From Paracoccaceae bacterium (GTDB lineage: Bacteria; Pseudomonadota; Alphaproteobacteria; Rhodobacterales; Rhodobacteraceae), in contig JALEGX010000111.1 of the NCBI GenBank assembly GCA_022763485.1, forward strand, positions 1 through 63,354: a stretch of DNA of 63,354 nucleotides, read 5' to 3'. Positions within the stretch are counted from its first letter, which is position 1; each line of letters starts with the position of its first letter. The position numbers and the translations under genes were made by a program. Below, one piece after another: positions 9,493 through 18,021 of this stretch. The notes below the pieces were generated by a model. That model made no database searches. It was not told the DNA's origin and was given only the letters and a program-made list of their open reading frames with translations.

Positions 9493-11115
9493 TCACATCC
9501 GCGCCACGCCAAAGGCGTTGGGCCGAAGATCCCGGTTGCGGGCCTCCAGCACGGTTTCCAGTGCAAACCCCAGCACCTTGCGGGTATCACGCGGATCAAT
9601 CACGCCGTGGTCCAGGCATCGGCCGGATCCGTAAAAGGCGCTCTCCTGCGCGGTGAAATGGGCGGCAATGGCGGCCTCCTGCTTCGCCAGGCGCGCCTCA
9701 TCCAGCTCCACCCCCTTGCGGGCAGCCCCGGCGCGCGCCACCGTGCTCATGGTGCGCGCGGCCTGTTCGCCCCCCATCACACCAATCGCCGCGTTCGGCC
9801 AGGAGAACAGGAAATCCGGCTCATAGGCGTATCCGCACATGCCATAGTTCCCCGCCCCAAAGCTGGCCCCGATGTACATCGACAGCTTCGGCACGCGCGC
9901 GTTGGACACCGCCTGGATCATCTTGGCACCATGCTTGATCATCCCAGCCTGTTCATAGTCGGTCCCGACCAGATAGCCTGTCACATTGTTGAGAAAGATC
10001 AGGGGGATCCCGGCCTGATCACACAGCTGGATGAACTGCGCTGCCTTGGTTGCGCCATCGGGATCAATCGGGCCGTTGTTGCCAAGAATACCGCAGGGCA
10101 GCCCCATGATGCTGGCCTGCACGCAAACCATGCTGGCCCCGTAGAGCGGTTTGAAATCCTCAAACTCCGATCCGTCCACCACGCGGGCCAGCACTTCTCT
10201 GACATCATAGGGGGTACGGTGATCCACAGGAACGACGCCGGCCAGTTCGTCCGGATCATGTCGCGGCGGCTGGTATTCGGTGCGCGTCAGCGGCGTCAGC
10301 CGAGCATTCCAGTTCAGCCGTCGTGCAACATCCCGCGCCATGGTCATCGCGTGGGCATCATCATCGGCCAGATATTCGACCAGACCGGATTTGGTGGCAT
10401 GCATTTCAGAGCCGCCAAGTTCGCGCTCATCTGCAACCTCGCCGGTGGCGGCATGCAGCAGCGCCGCGCCCGCCAGCGCAGCCATGCCCGTGTCGCGCAC
10501 GCCGACGACATAGTCCGACATGCCCGGCATATAGGCGCCGCCGGCGGTGGAAGGGCCGTGCAAAACCGCGATGGTCGGGATACCTGCCGCGCTCAGCTGC
10601 GCCAGGTTGCGGAACATGGCACCGCCACGCGCAAACAACCCGACCTCATAGGCCATCAGATTGGCGCCTGCGCTTTCGACCAGATGAATCAACGGCAGGT
10701 TCTGACGCTTGGCGATCTCCTGCAGGCTCAGCACCACATCCATCGAGCCCTTGGTCAGCGCGCCCGCGTTGATCCCGCTGTCATCGACCCAGACCATGGC
10801 CCGGACACCGTTGACAAAGCCAATGCCTGCGATAATCGACGCGCCGGGCACGGAGGTTTCGGGATTGTCGTCCTCCAGCAGGTAGTTCGCCAGAGAGTGC
10901 AATTGCAGGAAAGGCATTCCCGGATCCAGCAGTCGCGCCAGACGCTGGCGGGGTGGCAGCTGACCACGCTTGGCAAAGGTCGCGTCCCGGCGCGCTGACG
11001 CAGCGGGTGCGCGCGCCTCAATCGCGCGCAGATGCTCAATCAGCGCCAGCATGTCGGCGCGGTTCTTGGTGTAGCTTTCGCTACCCGGGGACAGGCGGGT
11101 TTCGAAGACGGGCAT
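9493..11115 (-). CDS. Acyl-CoA carboxylase beta subunit (carboxyltransferase)
   Basis: This 540-aa crotonase-fold carboxyltransferase transfers carboxyl groups from carboxybiotin to an acyl-CoA. Recognisable segments include the oxyanion-hole GPSTAGGAYMPGMSD and, in the C-terminal half, GASFGAGNYGMCGYAYEPDF, typical of methylcrotonyl/geranyl-CoA-type beta subunits. The ATG at 11115 overlaps the upstream stop by one base and has GGAG eight bases before it; a TTG three bases earlier is less likely. It is co-transcribed with the AtuA-like gene upstream and the alpha subunit downstream. It could be a methylcrotonyl-, geranyl- or other 3-methylenoyl-CoA carboxylase. Confidence 0.92.
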   Translation of the reverse strand: MPVFETRLSPGSESYTKNRADMLALIEHLRAIEARAPAASARRDATFAKRGQLPPRQRLARLLDPGMPFLQLHSLANYLLEDDNPETSVPGASIIAGIGFVNGVRAMVWVDDSGINAGALTKGSMDVVLSLQEIAKRQNLPLIHLVESAGANLMAYEVGLFARGGAMFRNLAQLSAAGIPTIAVLHGPSTAGGAYMPGMSDYVVGVRDTGMAALAGAALLHAATGEVADERELGGSEMHATKSGLVEYLADDDAHAMTMARDVARRLNWNARLTPLTRTEYQPPRHDPDELAGVVPVDHRTPYDVREVLARVVDGSEFEDFKPLYGASMVCVQASIMGLPCGILGNNGPIDPDGATKAAQFIQLCDQAGIPLIFLNNVTGYLVGTDYEQAGMIKHGAKMIQAVSNARVPKLSMYIGASFGAGNYGMCGYAYEPDFLFSWPNAAIGVMGGEQAARTMSTVARAGAARKGVELDEARLAKQEAAIAAHFTAQESAFYGSGRCLDHGVIDPRDTRKVLGFALETVLEARNRDLRPNAFGVARM

Positions 11116-12905
11116 CAATCGGTCTCCAGCAGGTTGGATGGGATCGGGATGGGGGTGGCCAGCAGCAGTTGCGCATAGCTCTTTCCCTGTGGATCGTTCC
11201 GCAACGAGGCCATGCCACCGCCGCCCAGAACGTCATGCAACAGGATGTTCGTCGATGCCGTGCCGGGCAGGTAGAAGCGATCGACGTTGGGCTCCGGTTC
11301 ACCGTCGATGAAATGGGCAAACCGCTTGGCTATCTCGGCCCGGTTCAAAGCGGCCCAGATCCACGGCGCATATTCACGCCGTCGCGGCAGGACGCCGATA
11401 TTGGCTTTATCGCCCTTGTCCCCCGAGCGTGCTACGGCCAAGCGGGACAGGGGTACGGTGGTATCCGCCTCACCTTCCGGGAAGGGCCCGGCATGGGGCG
11501 TTATGGCGGGTGCGGCCGCGCCGGTTTGCGGTGGCATATCTATCTGTCGATCACCCACGGCAATGCGGATCGGCACCTCCGCCTTGGGCACCAGAAAGGA
11601 AAACAATCGTACCACGGGGGACGGGCGGCTCTGCCCTCCGGCAAAAAGCGTCAGCCCCGGCGGCGTGGCCAGCGCCAAGCCCGTCATCTCCTTGATCAAC
11701 AATCCGGCCGCGCGCATGTCGGGATGGCGCGCTGCGATCTTCAGCGCCACATCACGGGAACCAACATCCTGCGCGGCGGCGCCATAGCTGCTGTCGTCAC
11801 CCGTCACTTCAACCAGTGTTTCGCTAAAGTCAGGCGCATTCAGGGCGCGCAGCTTCTTGCGGGCCCGCGCAAATGTCGCTTCGGCAAAAAGGCGTGCCTT
11901 CTCGGCTGCAGCCTCGCCCTGGAAGAACACGATGGATCCGGCGCGAAACCCGTCCGCATAGGTCAGAGAAACCTTGTACCTGTCAGGCGCGGGATACCCT
12001 TTGGCACCAGAAACGCGCACCCGGTCTTGCCCCTCCTCCTCCAATATGACTTCAGAGAAGTCGCACAGCACATCCGGCAGCGCGTAGGCGCACGGATCAC
12101 CAATTTCATAGAGCATCTGCTCGCCAACCGTTTCCCGGCTGACCAGCCCGCCGGTGCCGTCAGGCTTGGTACAGATGAAATCCCCATCCGCTCCCATTTC
12201 CACGACCGGGTAGCCGATGTCCTCGATCCCATTGATCGCAAGCCGCCAGTCGGTGAAATTGCCCCCGGTCGCCTGAGGGCCGCATTCCAGGATATGTCCA
12301 GCCAAGCTGCCAGCGGCCAGTTTGTCCAGATCATCAGCGGCCCAATCGAAGGCATGGATACAAGCCCCCAATGTGACCGCGCTGTCGACGCAGCGCCCGG
12401 TAATGACAATATCCGCCCCTTCCTGCAACGCGCGGGCGATCGGGAATGCGCCAAGATAGGCATTGATCGATGCAACCTGATCCATCGCAGGGAAAGGCGC
12501 GCCGGAAAACATCTCAGACTGTGCCTTGAAACTCTGGGCCCGGTCCAACAGGTCATCACCGGTGACAACCGCAACGGTCAGATCCAGCCCCGCCTGTTCG
12601 ATCAGATCGCGCACGGCCTGTGCGCAGGAAACCGGATTCACACCGCCCGCGTTCGACACGATCCGCACACCCTGACGGGAGATTTCAGCAAGGTTCGGCG
12701 CCAGAACGGCGGTGACGAAATCCGTGGCATAGCCCTTGGTCGGATCCTTGGCGCGCGCCCGTGCCATGATCGACAGCGTCACCTCGGCCAGGTAGTCGAA
12801 GACGATGTAGTCCAGTCCCCCGCTGCGCAAGAGCTGGGGCAAAGCCATGTCGGACTCCCCCCAAAACCCGGCAGCACCGCCAATTCGGATCACTTTTTCG
12901 GACAT
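11115..12905 (-). CDS. AtuA-like acyclic terpene utilisation family protein (DUF1446)
   Basis: This protein of about 597 aa begins VIRIGGAAGFWGESDMA and contains IVSNAGGVNP and VVTGRCVDSA, typical of the DUF1446/AtuA family. A C-terminal domain of about 110 residues (RLAVARSGDKGDKANIGV onward) matches the ferredoxin-fold extension often fused to AtuA. AtuA is required for acyclic terpene use in Pseudomonas, but its reaction is not established. The start at 12905 has GGAGGG five bases upstream and gives the family N-terminus; a longer frame to 12968 has no such support. It is the first gene of the carboxylase operon, so it probably acts on the same CoA-linked substrate. Confidence 0.85.
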   Translation of the reverse strand: MSEKVIRIGGAAGFWGESDMALPQLLRSGGLDYIVFDYLAEVTLSIMARARAKDPTKGYATDFVTAVLAPNLAEISRQGVRIVSNAGGVNPVSCAQAVRDLIEQAGLDLTVAVVTGDDLLDRAQSFKAQSEMFSGAPFPAMDQVASINAYLGAFPIARALQEGADIVITGRCVDSAVTLGACIHAFDWAADDLDKLAAGSLAGHILECGPQATGGNFTDWRLAINGIEDIGYPVVEMGADGDFICTKPDGTGGLVSRETVGEQMLYEIGDPCAYALPDVLCDFSEVILEEEGQDRVRVSGAKGYPAPDRYKVSLTYADGFRAGSIVFFQGEAAAEKARLFAEATFARARKKLRALNAPDFSETLVEVTGDDSSYGAAAQDVGSRDVALKIAARHPDMRAAGLLIKEMTGLALATPPGLTLFAGGQSRPSPVVRLFSFLVPKAEVPIRIAVGDRQIDMPPQTGAAAPAITPHAGPFPEGEADTTVPLSRLAVARSGDKGDKANIGVLPRRREYAPWIWAALNRAEIAKRFAHFIDGEPEPNVDRFYLPGTASTNILLHDVLGGGGMASLRNDPQGKSYAQLLLATPIPIPSNLLETD

Positions 12906-13236
12906 GCCACCCTCCCCGTGACTGCTGGGATCAGCAAAGCCGCAGGGCGCTGCATGAGTCAATCTCAATAATAATGAGCGCTACTCAAAACGTGCCGTCA
13001 ATACGACAAACCCCGAAAGCCACCAAACAGGTGGCACCCACGGCGAAACGCGAAACAAAAAGAACAAATATGGGTCATTTTATTCTTACCTATCCTTCAA
13101 ATGACGCACCGGTACTTGTTGCAAATATATAAAATTCAAGGAGTTTAACCTTTTGTTAAGCAGAATTGTCTTTGCCACCTCAGACAGTTGTGGTCTTGTT
13201 TGCGTAACGAAACGTTTGATTTCGATGAGGCAGGAC
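12906..13236. other. Divergent intergenic region between the carboxylase operon and the flagellar sigma gene
   Basis: These 331 bp hold promoters for two diverging units. The sigma-gene side contains TTATTCTT (13080-13087), TATCCTT (13091-13097) and a perfect CtrA-type box (13145-13159), and is clearly AT-richer than its surroundings. The catabolic side contains an AT-rich stretch near 12960-12990 but no motif I can name with confidence. I see no protein gene or RNA gene here. Confidence 0.6.
13145..13159 (+). promoter_or_regulatory. Perfect CtrA-type box TTAA-N7-TTAA upstream of the sigma factor gene
   Basis: The site reads TTAACCTTTTGTTAA, two TTAA half-sites with exactly seven bases between them, 77 bp before the chosen ATG. 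CtrA of alphaproteobacteria binds this pattern and activates motility genes in Rhodobacterales. The position fits an activator site; binding itself is inferred. Confidence 0.65.
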
Positions 13237-13938
13237 ATGGCAATCACATACGCAGCGGCCCGCGAGGCGCCGCTCCTGGAATATGATCACGAGCGACATC
13301 TGATCCGGGATTGGCAGGAGAATGGAAATCGGAAATCCCTGGAGACACTGATCCTCGCGCATGCGCGACTGGTGTTTTCCTGGGCCCACAAGCTGGGGCG
13401 TACGAAATCGGACCAGGAAGAATTGATATCGGAGGGCCTGCTGGGGCTGATCAAGGCCGCCGAAGTCTTCGACCTGGGCCGCGACGTCAGATTTTCGACC
13501 TACGCCCGCTGGTGGATCAAGAACGGGGTCTTTTCGGCCTTCAGCAGGCTGAATTCGGTTGTGGACGTGCCATCGCAAGCAAGACACCAGAACGGGCAAG
13601 AACAAGAAACCATATTGAGCGAAAACAGCTACGAAGGACTGGAGGAAAACGAAGTCGAGAAATTCCTGTGTCTGGATCCGACACCGGAAGAACGATTGAT
13701 CGAAAGATCCAACAACGACCGGATGCGGCAATGCATCGCCGAAGCAATGCGGGACCTGTGCGAAATCGAACGCGAAATCGTCCTCTCCCGGAACCTGCGT
13801 GCGCAGCCTGACACGGTCGAAGAGCTCTCCCTCCGGCTGGGGATCAGCCGGGAACGACTGCGCCAGGTGGAACGCCGGGCCCTGTCGAAACTGAAATACG
13901 AACTCCTGTCGCGAGGGATTTCGTCGATACTGGCATGA
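13237..13938 (+). CDS. RpoH-like alternative sigma factor of the sigma-70 family, flagellar-cluster associated
   Basis: This sigma factor of about 233 aa has region 2 (ERHLIRDWQENGNRKSLETL, then EELISEGLLGLIKAAEVFD and RFSTYARWWIKNGVFSAFSR) and a region 4 helix-turn-helix (EELSLRLGISRERLRQVERR). It resembles RpoH overall but lacks the usual RpoH-box residues after region 2.4, having SRLNSVVDVPSQARHQNG there. ATGs at 13225 and 13237 are possible; GAGG at 13227-13230 favours 13237. It is 6 bp from fliK, and a perfect CtrA box lies upstream. No fliA occurs in the window, so it may be a dedicated flagellar sigma factor. That role is inference. Confidence 0.8.
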   Translation: MAITYAAAREAPLLEYDHERHLIRDWQENGNRKSLETLILAHARLVFSWAHKLGRTKSDQEELISEGLLGLIKAAEVFDLGRDVRFSTYARWWIKNGVFSAFSRLNSVVDVPSQARHQNGQEQETILSENSYEGLEENEVEKFLCLDPTPEERLIERSNNDRMRQCIAEAMRDLCEIEREIVLSRNLRAQPDTVEELSLRLGISRERLRQVERRALSKLKYELLSRGISSILA

Positions 13939-13944
13939 AGAACG

Positions 13945-16821
13945 ATGAATAATATTGCCGCACTGATGCTTCAGTCCAGCGCTCCATCGAAAGGTGGGGC
14001 GCCCAAGCCGCTTGCAAAGGCCGGTGAACCCTATGGATTTGCCCCCGGCGCTCCGGTGTTCTTCGAAAGCTTGTCGGGGCTGCCCACGCCGTCCTCAGGG
14101 CGTGGTGGCACCTTGACCTCGCAGACCGCGGTTGCGGTTCAATCCGGCAATCAGGTCCTGACCCCCGGCGCAACGCCGGTTTCCTTCCCTGCGAAGGCAG
14201 AAACCACACCCGCCGGACCGTCCGATCCATCGCCCAAAGCACCGCACCCTGGCGCTCAGCCCGCGGCTCAAATTGCAGCGGCCCCCACGCAAGGCGGCCC
14301 GGTGGCTCCAGCCCCGAAACGCGTGGTTCCCGGTATTGCCACCAACAGCCCGTCCCTGCAGGTTGGCCAGTCCGCCCCAACATCTGGCCCGGTCAGCCCC
14401 CCCGATGCGCCCATCACGCACCCGACCGGAACGTCCCGACAGGCCGTCGTGACCCCGAACGTCCAGGCGTCTGTCGCTCCCGAAGAGGCAGGGCAGCACA
14501 TCAAAGTCCCAAGTGCTGTTTCGCCCTCTGTTGCCAGCTCCGGCACCATCCAACAGAGCGGTGAGCCAAGCCAAACGCCGAATCCGATCGTCAAATCTGA
14601 TCCTACGTCCCCTGCCATCCCAAGCCAGGCGGCAACCGGTCAGGGCGCAGAGCTTGGCGCATCACAGACCGAGGCTCCTGCTGAGCGCGCGGCCACCAAC
14701 ACCGGAAGCCCTGCGGCATCTGCTCAGAAAACAGGCCGGACCTCTCCGGCCGGCATTCAGGGCGCGGCGATTGTTCAGCCGCTCACCCAGCCCCCTGTTC
14801 GGGACGCAGGTTCAAGGCAAAACCCCTCGCAGACGGCTCAAACGCCAGTGGGCGCCACGCAACAGCCCGTCGCCAGCGCCGAAACGCCAGCGCTGCTGCA
14901 GTCGGAAAAGGTATCAGCCGTCCTTGTGAAACCGGACATGCACCCCGTGCAATCGACGGCAAATCATGGCGCGGCCCCTGTCACTCCGGCCCTGCAAAAC
15001 ACGGCACAGCAAACCCCTGCCGCCAAAGCACCCCCGGTCGCCACGACGCCACAGACAGCACAGCAATTGGGGCAAGGCACACCAAGTCAGACGAGCCCGG
15101 TGTTTACCGCGTCGGCTGAGCCAGTACCCTCCGTCGCGAACACCGATACTCCGACGCCCCCCATCCCCGTAGCCGTTGAAAAATCGACGGCCGTAGCTGA
15201 CGGCAGTCCGACCGCTGCAAATGGCGAAGTCCCAGAAAAAACGGGAGAAACCAGCGCACCAAACGCAGGTCAGGCAAGTGTACAGCTGTTCTCAACCACT
15301 GAGGCCAGCGAAACGCCGCAACCGGCCAATGCAACGGCACCGGCTGTTGGGGCAGACCCGCGCGTTTCTCCCCCGACCGGACAAACTTCGGTAACAGGCC
15401 CCGCAGCAACAGCGGTTCCCACAGAGCTTGCACCCGCGCTGCCCAACCAACCGCAGACACCAAGCACGCAGACCCCGGAAGTGGCCGCGGCACCCGCCAA
15501 AGCGCCCTTGGCATCGACGGAGGCCGCGCAGCCGAACGCCATCGCACCACGACCGCAGCAAAGCCAGGCCAGCGCAGCGACCGTACCTCAAACGGCGCAT
15601 AGCACCCTCCAAACGCCCGTCGTGCAACCGCAACCCACAGGGATTGCTGAAAGCCCGGTTTCCGCGCAAGCCGGAGCCAATCAGAGCGCACCGAGCACAC
15701 CACAGCCCACCGCGAATGTCGCTGCCCCGCAGGCGACCCCCGAGCACAGCGGGGTCACGCAGCAATCCGGTGCCGCAGCTAAACCCCAGATCGGCGCCAC
15801 AACGACGGCGCAAACCGCAGCCAAGACCGATCCGCTGGCCCGGCCGCACCCAAATTCTGCGCCCGAAGCCCCCCGTATCCCCACAGGGCAAGCCCCCATC
15901 GACGCACCACAAATCCAGCGCAGTGGGCAACCGGCCGGGGTGGCCGGAAACCAATCCACGACCTCGCTGATTGCTGCACAAAGCCCGGCCGCACCCGCTG
16001 GACCGCTTCCGCAGGCACCGGGCACCCCGGTCCGAACAGCAGCGAACCCACGGGACGGGCAACCCGACCGCGCGGCCCCTCTGGCATCAACAGGAACGGC
16101 CCAAATCGTGCAGGGAGTGGAGCAGAAGGCACCGGTACAACCGCCCCTGTCCGGTGCCGCTGCGACGACCACTGCAAACGCTGGCTCCGAGGCGACGGCA
16201 CACCAGCAAACCGGGGTGCTGCAAACAGGGCCGCAACCGGTTCCAACCTTCGCCGCTCAGCAGACCCAGGTCGCGGAGTTGCCCGCCCAGGCACAGGTTT
16301 TGGCCCCGGAAAGCGATGCGCCGACCCTGCCAAACCCGGCTCCGCTGCGGAGCGAGGCGGGACTTGCCCCAGCACCCGTACAGAAAAGCGCCCCGGTTGA
16401 AGACAAGCCTTCCACCGGCCCTCGCAAATTTGCCGAGGCGCTGACCGCACAGATCAAGGCCGCGGACGTCAATCAGGAACGCACACGGGTGGCCCTGAAC
16501 CCGCGGGGGCTGGGTCACATCGACATTGAAATCCGGGGCGACGCCGAAACCGGGCTGAAAGTCACCGTGCGGGCCGAAAACCCGACTGTGCTGCAAAGCC
16601 TGCGGGACGAGCGGGGAATGCTGGCCCAGGCCATCGGCATGTCCGACGGCAGCGAACTGGAGTTCCAGGAACGTCAGCGCGATGACAGCACCGGTTGGAC
16701 GGGTAACCAGCACTCTGGCGGACCCGATGACATCGACGGCGATCTGGACGATGCAGGCTCGACCGCGACAACCGCGCGCTCCGACGTGATCGACGGGCGC
16801 CAACTTGATATTACGACCTGA
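13945..16821 (+). CDS. fliK: Flagellar hook-length control protein FliK
   Basis: This 958-aa protein has a very long, disordered, Ala/Pro/Gln/Thr-rich region over roughly residues 1-830. A compact C-terminal hook-length domain follows (RVALNPRGLGHIDIEIRG, then LKVTVRAENPTVLQSLRDE), as in FliK. FliK is secreted through the flagellar export gate, measures the hook, and switches FlhB from hook to filament substrates. It sits directly between the sigma gene and flgD, as expected for a hook operon. At more than twice the length of enteric FliK it is unusually long, and the low-complexity section may vary between strains. Confidence 0.9.
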   Translation: MNNIAALMLQSSAPSKGGAPKPLAKAGEPYGFAPGAPVFFESLSGLPTPSSGRGGTLTSQTAVAVQSGNQVLTPGATPVSFPAKAETTPAGPSDPSPKAPHPGAQPAAQIAAAPTQGGPVAPAPKRVVPGIATNSPSLQVGQSAPTSGPVSPPDAPITHPTGTSRQAVVTPNVQASVAPEEAGQHIKVPSAVSPSVASSGTIQQSGEPSQTPNPIVKSDPTSPAIPSQAATGQGAELGASQTEAPAERAATNTGSPAASAQKTGRTSPAGIQGAAIVQPLTQPPVRDAGSRQNPSQTAQTPVGATQQPVASAETPALLQSEKVSAVLVKPDMHPVQSTANHGAAPVTPALQNTAQQTPAAKAPPVATTPQTAQQLGQGTPSQTSPVFTASAEPVPSVANTDTPTPPIPVAVEKSTAVADGSPTAANGEVPEKTGETSAPNAGQASVQLFSTTEASETPQPANATAPAVGADPRVSPPTGQTSVTGPAATAVPTELAPALPNQPQTPSTQTPEVAAAPAKAPLASTEAAQPNAIAPRPQQSQASAATVPQTAHSTLQTPVVQPQPTGIAESPVSAQAGANQSAPSTPQPTANVAAPQATPEHSGVTQQSGAAAKPQIGATTTAQTAAKTDPLARPHPNSAPEAPRIPTGQAPIDAPQIQRSGQPAGVAGNQSTTSLIAAQSPAAPAGPLPQAPGTPVRTAANPRDGQPDRAAPLASTGTAQIVQGVEQKAPVQPPLSGAAATTTANAGSEATAHQQTGVLQTGPQPVPTFAAQQTQVAELPAQAQVLAPESDAPTLPNPAPLRSEAGLAPAPVQKSAPVEDKPSTGPRKFAEALTAQIKAADVNQERTRVALNPRGLGHIDIEIRGDAETGLKVTVRAENPTVLQSLRDERGMLAQAIGMSDGSELEFQERQRDDSTGWTGNQHSGGPDDIDGDLDDAGSTATTARSDVIDGRQLDITT

Positions 16822-16835
16822 ACGAGGGACCGGAC

Positions 16836-17501
16836 ATGGACGTCACGAATACCCCATCTCTGATCGGAAACGCCGGCGGCAATAGCGCCAGCTCGCTGTC
16901 GCAGCTCAGCGAAGACTACAACCGGTTTCTGACCCTACTGACCGCACAGGTCCAGCATCAGGACCCGCTGGCCCCGATGGACAGCACACAATTCGTGTCA
17001 CAGCTGGCCCAGCTCAGCCAGGTGGAACAAGCCGTCAGCACCAACGCCCAGCTTGAAAAGCTTGGCTCGCAGATCGTCGGGCTGACCGCGGTTTCGGGGC
17101 TGAACATGGTGGGGCGTGATGTGACGATTTCGACAAATCGCATCAACCAGGTCGATGGTGGGAACGAGAGCTTCTATCGCATTGTGGGTGACGCGGATGA
17201 GGTGGTTGCGGAAATTCGCGATCCGCTGGACCGTCTGGTGCGTACGATCGAAAACATGCCGGTCGAAGCGGGCAAGGATCACGCGATTGCCTGGGACGGT
17301 CGCGACAATGACGGCCAGCCAGTGCTGGACGGCATGTACACACTGACCCTGCGCGCCACGGATGGCGACGGCGAAGCAGTGCCCGCTTTCAGCTATCGCC
17401 GCGGCGATATCCAAGAGGTGCTCTTTGAGGGCGGGGAACTCTACTACAAGATTTCCGGGGACGAAATCGTGGCCTCGGATACGGTCCTGGCGGTTCGCTG
17501 A
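16836..17501 (+). CDS. flgD: Flagellar hook cap / hook assembly protein FlgD
   Basis: This 221-aa protein begins with the conserved FlgD core (DYNRFLTLLTAQVQHQDPLAPMDSTQFVSQLAQLSQVEQAV). A mixed beta domain follows with WDGRDNDGQPVLDGMYTLTL, the FlgD tudor/Ig-like region. FlgD caps the growing hook and is exported before FlgE polymerises. It is 14 bp downstream of fliK and ends the sigma-fliK-flgD unit; the next gene is convergent. Length and both domains are normal. Confidence 0.95.
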   Translation: MDVTNTPSLIGNAGGNSASSLSQLSEDYNRFLTLLTAQVQHQDPLAPMDSTQFVSQLAQLSQVEQAVSTNAQLEKLGSQIVGLTAVSGLNMVGRDVTISTNRINQVDGGNESFYRIVGDADEVVAEIRDPLDRLVRTIENMPVEAGKDHAIAWDGRDNDGQPVLDGMYTLTLRATDGDGEAVPAFSYRRGDIQEVLFEGGELYYKISGDEIVASDTVLAVR

Positions 17502-17529
17502 ACCGCCATCCCGTTTCTAATCCAAGACC

Positions 17530-18003
17530 CTATTCCCTGACCGAGACGGTTGCCGCGAATTCATTGATGCGCGCCGTCTGGACCATCGGGAAGGTGCGAT
17601 AAAGCCGTCGCACGATGTCTTCGACCAGCACCCGCCGGTCGATGTTCTGAATATCCTCACGATCAACCCAGAGCGCCGTTTCCGCGATTTCGGCAATGGC
17701 AGCAACCGTGGCATCCCGCAGTTTGACGCGGCCCATGGCACCATTCATCCGCTCGAATTCGGCCGACCCGGCGATATAGACATCGATGTTGAAGTTCATG
17801 TGCAGATTGCGCTTGTCCTTCACAACCTGCAGGGTGAACTTCCCCAATGGCATCTTGAACAACATGACCTTGGGCTTCTTCGGCTCCATGTCTGCCACCG
17901 CCTCGGAGTCGGGAGCAGACTGGAAGATATAGGGCTCAAGGAAATAGCCAGCCGCAAGCATCACCAAGATAATTGGGAATGCTATCAATAGCTTCTTTTT
18001 CAT
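17530..18003 (-). CDS. FliL-like inner-membrane protein (second, short FliL paralogue)
   Basis: This 157-aa protein has one N-terminal membrane helix (residues about 5-25, LLIAFPIILVMLAAGYFLE). A periplasmic domain follows, with KVMLFKMPLGKFTLQVVKDKR and a C-terminal RRLVEDIVRRLYRTFPMVQTARI pattern reminiscent of FliL. It is the last gene of the flgF-flgG-flgA-flgH operon, 18 bp after flgH, so it is probably a basal-body-associated accessory protein. A clearer FliL is encoded at 40822-41520, making this a divergent paralogue or a distinct FliL-fold family. No catalytic role is expected. Confidence 0.6.
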   Translation of the reverse strand: MKKKLLIAFPIILVMLAAGYFLEPYIFQSAPDSEAVADMEPKKPKVMLFKMPLGKFTLQVVKDKRNLHMNFNIDVYIAGSAEFERMNGAMGRVKLRDATVAAIAEIAETALWVDREDIQNIDRRVLVEDIVRRLYRTFPMVQTARINEFAATVSVRE

Positions 18004-18021
18004 GCCAATCCATGCCGCTCA

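Noticed and set aside
13945..16821. Several long open frames on both strands inside fliK
   Set aside because: They are by-products of the repetitive GC-rich low-complexity sequence and have low-complexity translations without domains.
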